This document shows positions 52,729 to 60,947 of a DNA stretch of 64,000 bases, piece by piece (position 1 is the stretch's first letter; each line of letters opens with the position of its first letter). The position numbers and the translations under genes were made by a program. Under the pieces are notes generated by a model. It did not search any database. It was not told the origin of the DNA and worked only from the letters and a program-made list of their open reading frames with translations. The stretch is taken from contig CANHQR010000005.1 in the NCBI GenBank assembly GCA_947462815.1, positions 1 through 64,000 of the forward strand, written 5' to 3'. This stretch comes from Pseudobdellovibrionaceae bacterium (lineage in GTDB: Bacteria > Bdellovibrionota > Bdellovibrionia > Bdellovibrionales > JAMPXM01).

Positions 52729-52830
52729 AGAAACTCCTCATGAGGTTAGGGATCGGTCGCTCTGGCTTTAGCGGAGATTCTGAGGCGCGTCATATGCGAG
52801 CTAAGACCCTGAAAAGCCTTTAGTGTTGGG

Positions 52831-52859
52831 TTGCCAGGGGGTGTAACTGCTGTTACAAC
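52831..52859 (+). promoter_or_regulatory. Promoter of rpmI-rplT with embedded palindrome
   Basis: TTGCCA (52831-52836), exactly 17 bases, TACAAC (52854-52859): a good sigma-70-type promoter. The palindrome TGTAAC-TGCT-GTTACA (52842-52857) fills the spacer and enters the -10, an operator position. Transcription would start near 52866, leaving a leader of about 100 bases. Confidence 0.65.
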
Positions 52860-52964
52860 GAACGACTCCAAAATCTGTCCCCGGCCCAAAAGAGCTCTGC
52901 AGTTCGCAGACCGCCAGATCAGATGAAGTCCGGTGTCCTTGATGACCGCCGGCAAGAGGCAATA

Positions 52965-53162
52965 ATGGCCGTTAAGTCGAAGACGCATTCAGGTGCAAAA
53001 AAGCGCCTCGTGAAGCTCGCGTCAGGTAAAGTTAAAATGAAGCAATCGGGCATGCGCCACTTGCTCAGCCCGCACAAATCTAAAGGCAAGCGCCAAGCTG
53101 GATCTACGGCTTACGTGCACTCCGCTAACATGAACCAGACCAAGCGTCTGTTGAACTTCTAA
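52965..53162 (+). CDS. rpmI: Ribosomal protein bL35
   Basis: 65 residues from the ATG at 52965 (AAGAGG upstream; earlier in-frame starts give a non-family extension). The sequence MAVKSKTHSGAKKRLVKL, the KRQAG segment and the terminal KRLLNF are typical of bL35, a small basic 50S protein. It lies ten bases before rplT, the universal pairing. Unlike the common thrS-infC-rpmI-rplT operon, it is not adjacent to infC and has its own promoter. Confidence 0.96.
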   Translation: MAVKSKTHSGAKKRLVKLASGKVKMKQSGMRHLLSPHKSKGKRQAGSTAYVHSANMNQTKRLLNF

Positions 53163-53172
53163 GGAGAGGCAC

Positions 53173-53526
53173 ATGGCACGCGTTAAAGGTGGTATCGTAT
53201 CTCGTCGTCGTCGTCGTAAGTTTCTCCAGCGCGCTGAGGGTTTCTACTCTTCGGGCAGCCGCTGCTACATTCATGTTCGCGAAAAGACAGACAAGGCTCT
53301 GCAGTATGCTTATCGCGATCGAAAAGTGAAGAAGCGGGAGTTTCGCGCTTTGTGGATCCAGCGAATCAATGCAGCCGCTCGTTTGAACGGCACGACTTAT
53401 TCCAAGCTGATGCACGCGATTTCGGAGAAGGGTTTGGAGTTGGATCGCAAGGTCTTGGCTGACTTGGCTGTAAAGGATGCTGCAGGTTTCGCAGCTCTGG
53501 TGAGCCAAGTGGGCGCTCGAGCCTAA
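53173..53526 (+). CDS. rplT: Ribosomal protein bL20
   Basis: 117 residues: MARVKGGIVSRRRRRKFLQ, GFYSSGSRCYIHVRE, YRDRKVKKREFRALWIQRI, and the globular C-terminus. bL20 is an early 50S assembly protein and in E. coli represses its own operon by binding the leader; whether the 100-base rpmI leader here does this is unknown. GGAGAGG precedes the ATG. A strong terminator follows. Confidence 0.97.
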   Translation: MARVKGGIVSRRRRRKFLQRAEGFYSSGSRCYIHVREKTDKALQYAYRDRKVKKREFRALWIQRINAAARLNGTTYSKLMHAISEKGLELDRKVLADLAVKDAAGFAALVSQVGARA

Positions 53527-53556
53527 TCGCAAAGTTTCTAAAAAAGTGAAATTCTC

Positions 53557-53592
53557 AAAAGAGGCGAGTTGCGAAACTCGCCTCTTTTGTTT
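53557..53592 (+). terminator. Rho-independent terminator after rplT
   Basis: Fourteen-base perfect stem (53557-53570, AAAAGAGGCGAGTT, with 53575-53588), loop GCGA, then TTTTGTTT. It lies 30 bases after the rplT stop. Confidence 0.93.
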
Positions 53593-53674
53593 CTGAAAGC
53601 GCGCGTGGCTCTTGAGTAATTGTTCGAAAAAAACGAAAACTTGCAGCGAGTTAGGCGACTCGCGCGCGGCGAAA

Positions 53675-53683
53675 TGCTAGAAT
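53675..53683 (+). promoter_or_regulatory. Extended -10 promoter of the mevalonate operon
   Basis: TGCTAGAAT: an extended -10 (TGn then TAGAAT) with no good -35. Start near 53690 would leave a 60-base leader before fni, which has GAGG six bases upstream of its ATG. Confidence 0.5.
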
Positions 53684-53749
53684 TGAGGAGGCCTTTGGAC
53701 GGGTCGCCTCGCGATTCAAGAATTTAGGCGAGGCTGAATTGAGGACTCT

Positions 53750-54925
53750 ATGTCGGACTTGAACATTGTCGACCCTCAGGCTCGTCGAGCTGGTGAACTC
53801 GACTCACCCGTCGTCGTGGATTCGTCCATTCCGAAAAATGAAGCCTCGGCTCGTGATGGTGTTCGCGAAAGCGACGCGCAGTTTGATTCCCGAAAGAGCG
53901 ATCATTTGCGGCTCTCGCTTCGAGAAGATGTGCAAGCGGGGCTGGATGTGTTCGAGCGCGTGCGGCTTCAGCACGAAGCCCTGCCAGATTTAAACTTCTC
54001 TGAAATCGATCTGCGGGTCTCGGGCTTGCTGCCGATGGCGACGCCATTTTTGTTGAGCTCCATGACGGCGGGGCACTCTGGATCTTTGGACCTCAACGTG
54101 ATGTTTGCCCGTGCGAGCGCTCGTCGCGGTTGGCTGATGGGCGTGGGCTCGCAGCGTAAAGAACTCTTCGAGGCCTCGGCCTCCGAAGAGTGGAAGCGTG
54201 TACGTCGATCCGCACCTGAGGTGCAACTTCTGGGAAATATCGGTATCAGCCAACTGATTCGCGTCGAGACGGATGCTGTGGAGAGACTGGTTGAGTCTTT
54301 GCAGGCTCGCGCTTTGATTATCCACCTCAACGCTCTCCAAGAGGCCCTGCAACCGGAGGGCACGCCTCAGTTTGCGGGAGGCCTGCAGTCCATCGAGCGC
54401 TTGAGCCGACGCTTGTCCGTGCCCGTCGTGATCAAAGAGACGGGCTGTGGCATTTCGGCACTCACGGCTGAGAAACTTTGGAATGCAGGCGTGCAAGCGA
54501 TCGATGTCGCGGGTTTGGGTGGCACGCACTGGGGTCGAATCGAAGGGCATCGCAGTGCCGAAGCGACTTGGCAGAAGTCTGCCGCCGAGACCTTTAGGAG
54601 TTGGGGTATGCCGACTTTGCAATCCCTGATGGACGTGCATCGAACTCGAAGCGCGAAGACGACGGTTGAGGTTTGGGCCTCAGGCGGATTGCGAAGCGGA
54701 TTGGATGCCGCGAAAGCTTTGGTCATCGGTGCGGAGCGAGTGGGCCTCGCTCAGCCGGTACTCGCGGCCGCGATGCGTGGTGAAGAAGAATTGGATGCTC
54801 AGATGCATCAAATGGAGATGGAGCTTCGTGTGGCCATGTTCTGCACGGGAGTGAAGAACATCGAGGGCCTAAAAAAGGTCGGTTGGGTTTTGCTGAATGG
54901 GAACGCTAACGAGGAGATGAGCTGA
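53750..54925 (+). CDS. fni: Type 2 isopentenyl-diphosphate delta-isomerase (FMN)
   Basis: A 391-residue FMN TIM-barrel enzyme converting IPP to DMAPP. Family segments: RKSDHLRLS near residue 50, FLLSSMTAGHSG (flavin/substrate loop), GVGSQRKE, LGNIGISQL, IHLNALQEALQPEG, VIKETGCGIS, VAGLGGTHWGRIE, ASGGLRSGLD. The first 45 residues are an extra polar extension. First gene of a five-gene operon; the stop overlaps the mvaA start by one base (TGATG). Confidence 0.95.
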   Translation: MSDLNIVDPQARRAGELDSPVVVDSSIPKNEASARDGVRESDAQFDSRKSDHLRLSLREDVQAGLDVFERVRLQHEALPDLNFSEIDLRVSGLLPMATPFLLSSMTAGHSGSLDLNVMFARASARRGWLMGVGSQRKELFEASASEEWKRVRRSAPEVQLLGNIGISQLIRVETDAVERLVESLQARALIIHLNALQEALQPEGTPQFAGGLQSIERLSRRLSVPVVIKETGCGISALTAEKLWNAGVQAIDVAGLGGTHWGRIEGHRSAEATWQKSAAETFRSWGMPTLQSLMDVHRTRSAKTTVEVWASGGLRSGLDAAKALVIGAERVGLAQPVLAAAMRGEEELDAQMHQMEMELRVAMFCTGVKNIEGLKKVGWVLLNGNANEEMS

Positions 54926-56313
54926 TGAGCACTCCGAATTCGACCAATGTTGATCCCAAGGCCGCGCGCCGGCGCAACGCTCAGGAAGAGATCGGGCATG
55001 GCTCCGAGGCGGACATGATGAAGGGCTTCTCGAAACTCACTCGTGATGAGCGATTTGCTCGTCTGGTCGATATGGGAGCTTTATCGGAAGAGGATGTGAA
55101 GTTCCTTAAGTCCGGCGGTCTTCGCGACTTCACCCTCGCTGAGTCTTTTATTGAAAATGTGATCGGATACTTTCAGATCCCGATGGGTGTCGCGACGAAT
55201 TTTGTGATCGATGGTCGCGAGATCGTCATTCCTATGGCGGTTGAGGAGACTTCGATCATTGCTGCAGCTTCGAAAACTGCAAAATGGGTTCGCGAAAATG
55301 GCGAGATCCGCACTTCGACACGCGGTGATTTGATCATTGGCCAGATCCAAGTCGCAAAAGTGAGTTCTTATGAGAGCTTTGCTGAGCGCGTGATGAGTCG
55401 CAAGGACGAGTTGATCGCACTCGCTAATCGAGACGTAGCGCATGGCCTCGTCGCGCGTGGCGGTGGGGTTCGTGAAATTTCGGTGCGTCGCTTGGTTCGG
55501 CCCGACGGTGGTGAGATGGCGGTTGTGCACGTCTTGGCTGATCCATGTGATGCCATGGGTGCCAACATCATCAACCAGGTCTGCGAATACTTGAAGGCAC
55601 CGATTGAGACGTTGACGGGTGAACGCGTCACCATGTGCATCTTGTCGAATCTTGTCGACACGAAGCTCACGCGGGCCGAAGTTCGCTTGCGAGGCTTGGA
55701 TCAAGATTTGGCGAAGCGAATCGAAGAGGCCTCGTTGTTTGCGTGGATGGATCCGTATCGTGCCGCCACCAACAACAAGGGTGTGATGAATGGCATCGAT
55801 CCTATTTTGATTGCGACCGGTAATGATTGGCGGGCGGTTGAGGCCGGTGTGCATGCCTATGCCAATCGTGATGGTCAGTATCGCTCGATCACCCGATGGT
55901 CGGTTGAGGGCGAAGAATTGGTGGGTGTTTTCGAAGCGCCCATCGTCGTGGGAACTGTTGGAGGCGTTACACGACTGCATCCGACGGCTCGAATGGCTCT
56001 GGAAATGTTGGGTGTGAACTCGGCGGCGGAGCTCTCGCGGGTTTGCGCGGCTGTGGGTCTGGTACAAAACTTGGGAGCGCTCAAGGCGCTGACTACGGTG
56101 GGCATCATCGAAGGCCACATGAAGTTGCATATTCGCAATCTGACGATCGGTGCGGGCGCCAACGAAGTGGAAACACCGCTTGTGCAAAAGCGCCTCGAAG
56201 AAATCTTGCTGCTGACCAAACGAATCTCTTTGCAGAATGCAATTGAGGTCCTACGGGAAATTCGCACGGCGGCTCGTGCGGGAGAAGCCTCGCCGGGCGG
56301 CGCTTTGTCGTGA
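54925..56313 (+). CDS. mvaA: Hydroxymethylglutaryl-CoA reductase, class II
   Basis: A 462-residue class II (soluble, bacterial-type) HMG-CoA reductase making mevalonate. Motifs: ENVIGYFQIPMGVATNFVIDG, VEETSIIAAAS, DPCDAMGANIINQVCE, NNKGVMNGIDP, GTVGGVTRLHP, and the C-terminal region with catalytic-type His in IIEGHMKLHIRNL. No membrane anchor. An N-terminal extension of about 35 residues is present. It sits inside a biosynthetic operon, so it acts in the forward direction. The stop overlaps the GTG start of the next gene (GTGA). Confidence 0.95.
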   Translation: MSTPNSTNVDPKAARRRNAQEEIGHGSEADMMKGFSKLTRDERFARLVDMGALSEEDVKFLKSGGLRDFTLAESFIENVIGYFQIPMGVATNFVIDGREIVIPMAVEETSIIAAASKTAKWVRENGEIRTSTRGDLIIGQIQVAKVSSYESFAERVMSRKDELIALANRDVAHGLVARGGGVREISVRRLVRPDGGEMAVVHVLADPCDAMGANIINQVCEYLKAPIETLTGERVTMCILSNLVDTKLTRAEVRLRGLDQDLAKRIEEASLFAWMDPYRAATNNKGVMNGIDPILIATGNDWRAVEAGVHAYANRDGQYRSITRWSVEGEELVGVFEAPIVVGTVGGVTRLHPTARMALEMLGVNSAAELSRVCAAVGLVQNLGALKALTTVGIIEGHMKLHIRNLTIGAGANEVETPLVQKRLEEILLLTKRISLQNAIEVLREIRTAARAGEASPGGALS

Positions 56314-57239
56314 AGCGGGAACTGCGTGTTCCAGCGAAGACCTTCTTGATCGGCGAATATCTCGCTCTGCGCGGTGGTCCGGCCGTCGTCTTGGGTACTC
56401 GACCCACATTTCAATTCCAATGGTCTGTGGGCAGTTCCGAACGCAGCGGTTTTCATCCGGAGTCCCCAGCTGGGCGGTGGTCGAACGGCCGTGGTGGATC
56501 AGCGCGAGTGACCGGAGGTCGAGTGGGATTTGGATCCTCCACCGCAGAATTTCTGGGAGTTTGGGTTGCCCAACGTGCGGAGAGACTTTCGCTTCAGGGC
56601 GGACATCGTTGGGTCCAAGCTGTCGATGGCGACTTTGAGGGTCGCGTGGTGGCGGCTTGGCCAGAGCGAAATGCCGACTCCCTAGCCAGTTGGCTGGAGC
56701 TTCTCTCCGACTACCGAAGTGTCGCGCCCCGGGCCTCGGGAGCTGACCTTCTGGCACAGGCTGTGGGCGGCGTGGCAATTTGGGATGAGCGCAAAGCCGT
56801 TTTGCAGCGCTTGCCGTGGCGAATGCGCGAATTGAAGTTTTCGATATTTGCGACCGGGAATAAACTCGCAACGCACCTGCATTTGGAGAGTCTTAATCTT
56901 GATGCCGTCGAGTCCTTGCGCCCGTGGGCTGAGGATGCGATTGCGGGTCTTGAGGCGGGCGATGCGGATCGCTTGGTGGCCTCGATCCGTGGCTGCGCTC
57001 GCGAACTTGAGGCTTTGGGACTTGTCACAGATCAGACGATCGAACATTTGCGGGCTTTGGATGAGATTCCAGGAGTGCGGGCCGCCAAAGGCTGTGGAGC
57101 GATGGGGGCGGATGCCGTTCTGGTGCTTCATGATGCCGAAGTCGAAGATGAACTTCGGCGCGTGGCCTCGCAGCGAGGGCTTGAGTTTGTGGCCAGTGAG
57201 CAGGATCTGGTGGAATCCAACTTGGAGTTTGAGACGTGA
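56310..57239 (+). CDS. GHMP kinase, probable phosphomevalonate kinase
   Basis: A 309-residue GHMP-superfamily protein starting at GTG. Visible motifs: PAKTFLIGEYLALRGGPAVV (motif 1), GRVGFGSSTAEFLG (phosphate loop, motif 2), RASGADLLAQAVGG, and AAKGCGAMGADAVLVL (motif 3). Since mevalonate kinase and diphosphomevalonate decarboxylase are both in the operon, this gene fills the missing phosphomevalonate kinase step by elimination. It is very divergent and shorter than many such kinases. The stop overlaps the mvaD start. Confidence 0.8.
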   Translation: MKRELRVPAKTFLIGEYLALRGGPAVVLGTRPTFQFQWSVGSSERSGFHPESPAGRWSNGRGGSARVTGGRVGFGSSTAEFLGVWVAQRAERLSLQGGHRWVQAVDGDFEGRVVAAWPERNADSLASWLELLSDYRSVAPRASGADLLAQAVGGVAIWDERKAVLQRLPWRMRELKFSIFATGNKLATHLHLESLNLDAVESLRPWAEDAIAGLEAGDADRLVASIRGCARELEALGLVTDQTIEHLRALDEIPGVRAAKGCGAMGADAVLVLHDAEVEDELRRVASQRGLEFVASEQDLVESNLEFET

Positions 57240-58240
57240 TGGATACGAATTCTGGCTCTTTGATCGAGGCAAGAGCGCCGTCCAACATTGCCTTGATCAA
57301 ATACATGGGAAAGTCGGAGACGACGGGTAACCGCCCTGCTAACGCTTCGCTGTCTTTGACGCTGACAGCGTTGGAGACTTGTGTGGAAGTTCGACCGGCT
57401 GCGACCTGGAGTTGGTCGCCGCTTCAGCGTGAGGGCTTTTTCCCTCCCGAACTTTCTGAAGCTGGACGCACGCGTTTTGTGGCTCACGCGGAGCGAGTCG
57501 CGAACGCGCTGGGGTCTCAGCACTTTCGAGCCGAAATTCGATCCGCGAATAACTTCCCACCGGATTGTGGTCTGGCTTCTTCGGCCTCGAGCTTTGCCGC
57601 TTTAACTCTGGCGATCGCCAAAGCTTGCGGTCGTGATCCGGAGTCAGCGTCCGATCGAAGGCTGCTCTCCAAACTTTCTCAACAGGGTTCAGGTTCGTCT
57701 TGTCGGTCTCTGTTTTCGCCTTGGGCGATTTGGCGCGAAGAGGGAGCGGAGTCCGTGGAAGGCTTGCCGAGTCTCGAGCAAATGGAGCACGTGGTTTTTG
57801 TGGTGAGCGGGGATCGCAAGGCGGTGTCGAGCTCTGAGGCCCATCGCCGCGTGGTCACGAGCGAACTCTTTTCGGGGCGAATTGAGCGCGCGGGCCGCCG
57901 CCTCGATGAGTTACTGCAAACCCTTCGTCGCTCGACGACGGATGTGGCGGCTTGGAACCAGGCTGCGGATCTTGTTTGGGCGGAGTCATGGGATATGCAC
58001 GCTCTTTTTGAAACGTCTCGGCCGCCTTTTGGTTACTTTGTTCCGGGAAGTGTGAGCGTGCTCTCTGAGCTCAGGCATTGGGTCGGTGTACGCCAGCCGC
58101 TTGTCACGATGGATGCCGGCCCGAATGTCCACGCGGTGTTTTGGCGTGAGTCGGATCTGCAAGCTCGATTGCAACAACTGACGCAGAGTTTGGAATCGAA
58201 GGTTCCCGGTATTCAAGTGATTCGAGGTCTTCGACGATGA
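57239..58240 (+). CDS. mvaD: Diphosphomevalonate decarboxylase
   Basis: About 333 residues from the ATG at 57239 (TGATG with the upstream stop; GTG 57236 is also possible). It removes the tertiary hydroxyl and CO2 from mevalonate diphosphate to give IPP. Family marks: APSNIALIKYMGK, NASLSLTL, NFPPDCGLASSASSFAAL (phosphate loop), SQQGSGSSCRSLF and the catalytic Asp in TMDAGPNVHA near residue 290. The stop overlaps the mvk start (ATGA). Confidence 0.94.
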   Translation: MDTNSGSLIEARAPSNIALIKYMGKSETTGNRPANASLSLTLTALETCVEVRPAATWSWSPLQREGFFPPELSEAGRTRFVAHAERVANALGSQHFRAEIRSANNFPPDCGLASSASSFAALTLAIAKACGRDPESASDRRLLSKLSQQGSGSSCRSLFSPWAIWREEGAESVEGLPSLEQMEHVVFVVSGDRKAVSSSEAHRRVVTSELFSGRIERAGRRLDELLQTLRRSTTDVAAWNQAADLVWAESWDMHALFETSRPPFGYFVPGSVSVLSELRHWVGVRQPLVTMDAGPNVHAVFWRESDLQARLQQLTQSLESKVPGIQVIRGLRR

Positions 58241-59154
58241 AGTTTTCCACCTCCGTCCATGGCAAATGGATTTTGTTGGGCGAGCATACGGTGCTTCGTG
58301 GTGGTTCGGCTTTGGCTTTTCCGGTGTTCGGTAAGCGCTTGCAGCTCAGTGAGATCGAAGGCGATGGACATGTGGTCAGTGGGCCGCACGGTGAAGAATA
58401 TCGCGTACTGCTCCCCGGTGTTTGGTCGAGAGCGCTGACGTTGTTGAACCTTTCAGCTCATGAAGAGAGTGAACTGCAGCGTGTGCGATTTCATCTTGAT
58501 GCGGATTTACCTATCGGGGCGGGGCTTGGGGCCTCGGCAGCGCTGGCGGTGGCGGTCGGTCGATATTTTGTGGCTCGCGGGTCCCTGCAGGAAAGTGTGC
58601 TGTTTGGATTTTGTCGTGAAATCGAAAACCTCTTTCATGGTGAGTCCAGTGGCGTCGACGTCGCGGTGGCTCTTCGAGGCGAGGGGCTGGAGTTTCAACG
58701 CGGAATGGATTTGAGCTCGGTACCGAGTTTCGTACCGTCCTGGGAACCGTATTGGTACATTAGCTTTTCGGGAGCTCGAGGGATCACCTCAGACTGTGTG
58801 AGCAAGGTGAAGGCCTTGCTGGCCCGCGACCCTCAGCTCGGAGCGAGCCTCGATGCCGAGATGAAACTTGCCGTGGATGAAGCTCGAGCGGCGCTTCTGC
58901 AACCTGGAAATTTAACAGGATTGGCGGCCGCCATTGAGCGCGGTGCGCGCGTGTTCGAAGCGTGGGGATTGAGCGGTGGCGAATTGGGCGAACATTTGAC
59001 CCGACTTCGCGAGGCGGGTGCACTTGCGGTCAAACCCACCGGATCAGGAGGAGGCGGATTTGCTCTTTCTCTCTGGGAGCGTGAGCCTCCGCCGTCACTT
59101 ATGTCTCGAGAGGGCGGTGTCGGTTTGATCCGTGTGTTTCGACAGCGCTCTTAA
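58237..59154 (+). CDS. mvk: Mevalonate kinase
   Basis: A 305-residue GHMP kinase that phosphorylates mevalonate. Motif 1 GKWILLGEHTVLRGGSAL, motif 2 DLPIGAGLGASAALAVAVG, the ENLFHGESSGVDVAVAL segment with catalytic Glu/Asp, and motif 3 VKPTGSGGGGFAL are all present. Last gene of the mevalonate operon. Its stop overlaps by four bases the stop of the convergent TrmH-type gene. HMG-CoA synthase (mvaS) is not in the window. Confidence 0.93.
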   Translation: MKFSTSVHGKWILLGEHTVLRGGSALAFPVFGKRLQLSEIEGDGHVVSGPHGEEYRVLLPGVWSRALTLLNLSAHEESELQRVRFHLDADLPIGAGLGASAALAVAVGRYFVARGSLQESVLFGFCREIENLFHGESSGVDVAVALRGEGLEFQRGMDLSSVPSFVPSWEPYWYISFSGARGITSDCVSKVKALLARDPQLGASLDAEMKLAVDEARAALLQPGNLTGLAAAIERGARVFEAWGLSGGELGEHLTRLREAGALAVKPTGSGGGGFALSLWEREPPPSLMSREGGVGLIRVFRQRS

Positions 59155-59939
59155 GAGCCGGACGCTGAGGAGCGGGATAAGCTGGCGGCGTAGAGTGCGA
59201 TGCCGCAGCTGACGGCCGCGTTGAGTGACTCCACCTTGGGCGACATCGGAATGTGCAGCCGACGCGCGGGAAAACTCGCGGGAACGCCTTCACCCTCTTC
59301 GCCAATCAACAAGCGAAAATGCTGAGGCCAAACGAGTTGGGGCAGGGATTCGCCGTGCAGATCCAAGGCGATCAAACCTTCGGTGGTCATCGGTGCGAGG
59401 GTTGAGACCTGGTCGATGCTGGGGCCCCTGGCGAATTCAAAGCTCAGCACTTGTCCTGCGGCGGCGCGCACGGTGCGAGCGTGAAACGGCGATGCGGCCT
59501 CGGCCAAGAGCACGATTCGGTGAATGCCAAAGGCCGAAGCGGAGCGAAGGCAGGCGCCGAGGTTGGTCGGGTTCTGGGTGGCGAGCCAGAGTTCGCTTTG
59601 CGTGAGGATGCGGTTTTCGAGTCCCGGAATTTCCGGTGTTGCAAAAACGCCGATCATGTCGGGGACGCCAAAGGGATCAAGGTCGGAAAACAAGGGGGCG
59701 CTGAGTTCCACGCGCGTGATTTTTTGTTCAAAGCGCTTCGAAAAGAGATCGCGCCCGGCCATGTCGAGTTCGGCATCTTCGCGGAGGATCAGCGCGCGAA
59801 GCGAGTCGGGGTGGCGCTGCGCCATCTCGCGTGTGAAGCGCTGGCCGTGCACCAGAAACTCAGGCGCGGGGTGGCGCAAGTTGTCCCTCCACGACCGGAA
59901 CATGGGATTATCGGCACTCGTGATCGAGGTGAGCTTCAC
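59151..59939 (-). CDS. TrmH/SpoU-family RNA methyltransferase
   Basis: A 262-residue SPOUT enzyme starting at GTG with AAAGGA six bases upstream. The N-terminal substrate-binding domain (1-95) includes FLVHGQRFTREMAQ. The knotted SAM-binding domain shows motif 1 NPTNLGACLRSASAFG, motif 2 LLIGEEGEGVP and motif 3 IPMSPKVESLNAAVSCGIALY. It 2'-O-methylates a ribose in rRNA or tRNA; the exact site cannot be told from sequence. It follows rsmG on the same strand after a 60-base gap. Confidence 0.92.
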   Translation of the reverse strand: MKLTSITSADNPMFRSWRDNLRHPAPEFLVHGQRFTREMAQRHPDSLRALILREDAELDMAGRDLFSKRFEQKITRVELSAPLFSDLDPFGVPDMIGVFATPEIPGLENRILTQSELWLATQNPTNLGACLRSASAFGIHRIVLLAEAASPFHARTVRAAAGQVLSFEFARGPSIDQVSTLAPMTTEGLIALDLHGESLPQLVWPQHFRLLIGEEGEGVPASFPARRLHIPMSPKVESLNAAVSCGIALYAASLSRSSASGS

Positions 59940-59999
59940 GGGAAGTCCTTTCGGTTAGAGTCCTTCCAGTTCAATGGCGCCCTGTTCGATGCCATCCAG

Positions 60000-60833
60000 T
60001 TAGCTGCCATGTTGTCTCTCCCAGGCGAGATCGCGCTCCTCGAAGTCGGGTAAGGGGGCGGCTTTGATCTTTTCAAACACCAGCAATCGGCGTTCTTGCG
60101 TTGTGTTGGGTAAGACATAGGCGAGATCGGCTTGAAGTCGGTAGTACTCGCCCCATTGATCGAGGGCAGGCTGAATTTCCGGCGTGCAGTTGGGGCCCTT
60201 CATCAGCACCACCTGGCCTCCGGTCTGCAAGCATTGAATGACATTGCCGAGCGTGTTGGACGCATCTTCCACCGCGCGGGTGATCACAGCTTGTACGGGA
60301 AGAAAGACTTCATCGTTGATGTTGCGTCCGAGAATATCGAGTCGCGGCAGTTGAAGTTCGTCGCGCAAGAGCTTGAGGAACTCCACACGCTTTTGCACGC
60401 CTTCGGCGAGTATGATGCGCTCGAGCGGAAAAAGGATCTTGAGCGGAACGCCGGGAAATCCCGGTCCCGTGCCGACATCGAGAAGCGGAAAGCGCAGTGG
60501 ATGTCCGGCTTCGCGGAGGACTTGGGGAACAATCAGGCAGTCGACAAAGTGTTTTAGCCCCACATCGCGCAAGGTCAGCAGGCGGGTGAAATTGCGTTCG
60601 TGTTGCTCGGCCATGAGCATGAGGTGCAGTCGGGCGAGCTGGTGGCGCTGGTCATGGGTGATCTGCGCCATGCCATGCCGATCAAAGAGATCGCGGAGGC
60701 GATCATTCACCTCTTCGAGGCTAAAGTTCTCTGTGGGTTTACGGTGGCCTCGACCTTGGCCAACGGGGGCTTGGTTCTGGGCGGCTTTACGGGCCTTGTA
60801 GGGGCTCCAATTGCTTTTATTTTTGTGAGCCAT
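60000..60833 (-). CDS. rsmG: 16S rRNA (guanine-527 N7) methyltransferase RsmG
   Basis: About 277 residues from the ATG at 60833 (an in-frame start at 60848 adds five residues). A basic N-terminal extension of about 40 residues precedes the family body: ERNFTRLLTLRDVGLKHFVD, the SAM motif LLDVGTGPGFPGVPLKI, ILAEGVQKRVEFLK, and VITRAVEDASN. It methylates G527 in the 530 loop of 16S rRNA. The extension is not part of typical RsmG. It is divergent from pheS. Confidence 0.93.
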   Translation of the reverse strand: MAHKNKSNWSPYKARKAAQNQAPVGQGRGHRKPTENFSLEEVNDRLRDLFDRHGMAQITHDQRHQLARLHLMLMAEQHERNFTRLLTLRDVGLKHFVDCLIVPQVLREAGHPLRFPLLDVGTGPGFPGVPLKILFPLERIILAEGVQKRVEFLKLLRDELQLPRLDILGRNINDEVFLPVQAVITRAVEDASNTLGNVIQCLQTGGQVVLMKGPNCTPEIQPALDQWGEYYRLQADLAYVLPNTTQERRLLVFEKIKAAPLPDFEERDLAWERQHGS

Positions 60834-60894
60834 TTGCCCTCGCCTCACTGAACCGCAGTCGCCATCTCGGTCTGCGCTGATTGACGCAGTGATT

Positions 60895-60900
60895 TATAGT
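60895..60900 (+). promoter_or_regulatory. -10 element before pheS
   Basis: TATAGT matches the -10 consensus at five of six bases, with no clear -35 at 16-18 bases. Start near 60907 would give a leader of about 41 bases before the ATG at 60948. Confidence 0.45.
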
Positions 60901-60947
60901 CGAGCTTGGATTTGAAGAGTAGCGCGAAATCATTGAGTATTTCTTCC

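Noticed and set aside
55081-56187. 368-codon open frame antisense to mvaA
   Set aside because: It mirrors the strongly conserved HMG-CoA reductase frame, lacks family features and a ribosome-binding site, and arises from GC-biased codon use.
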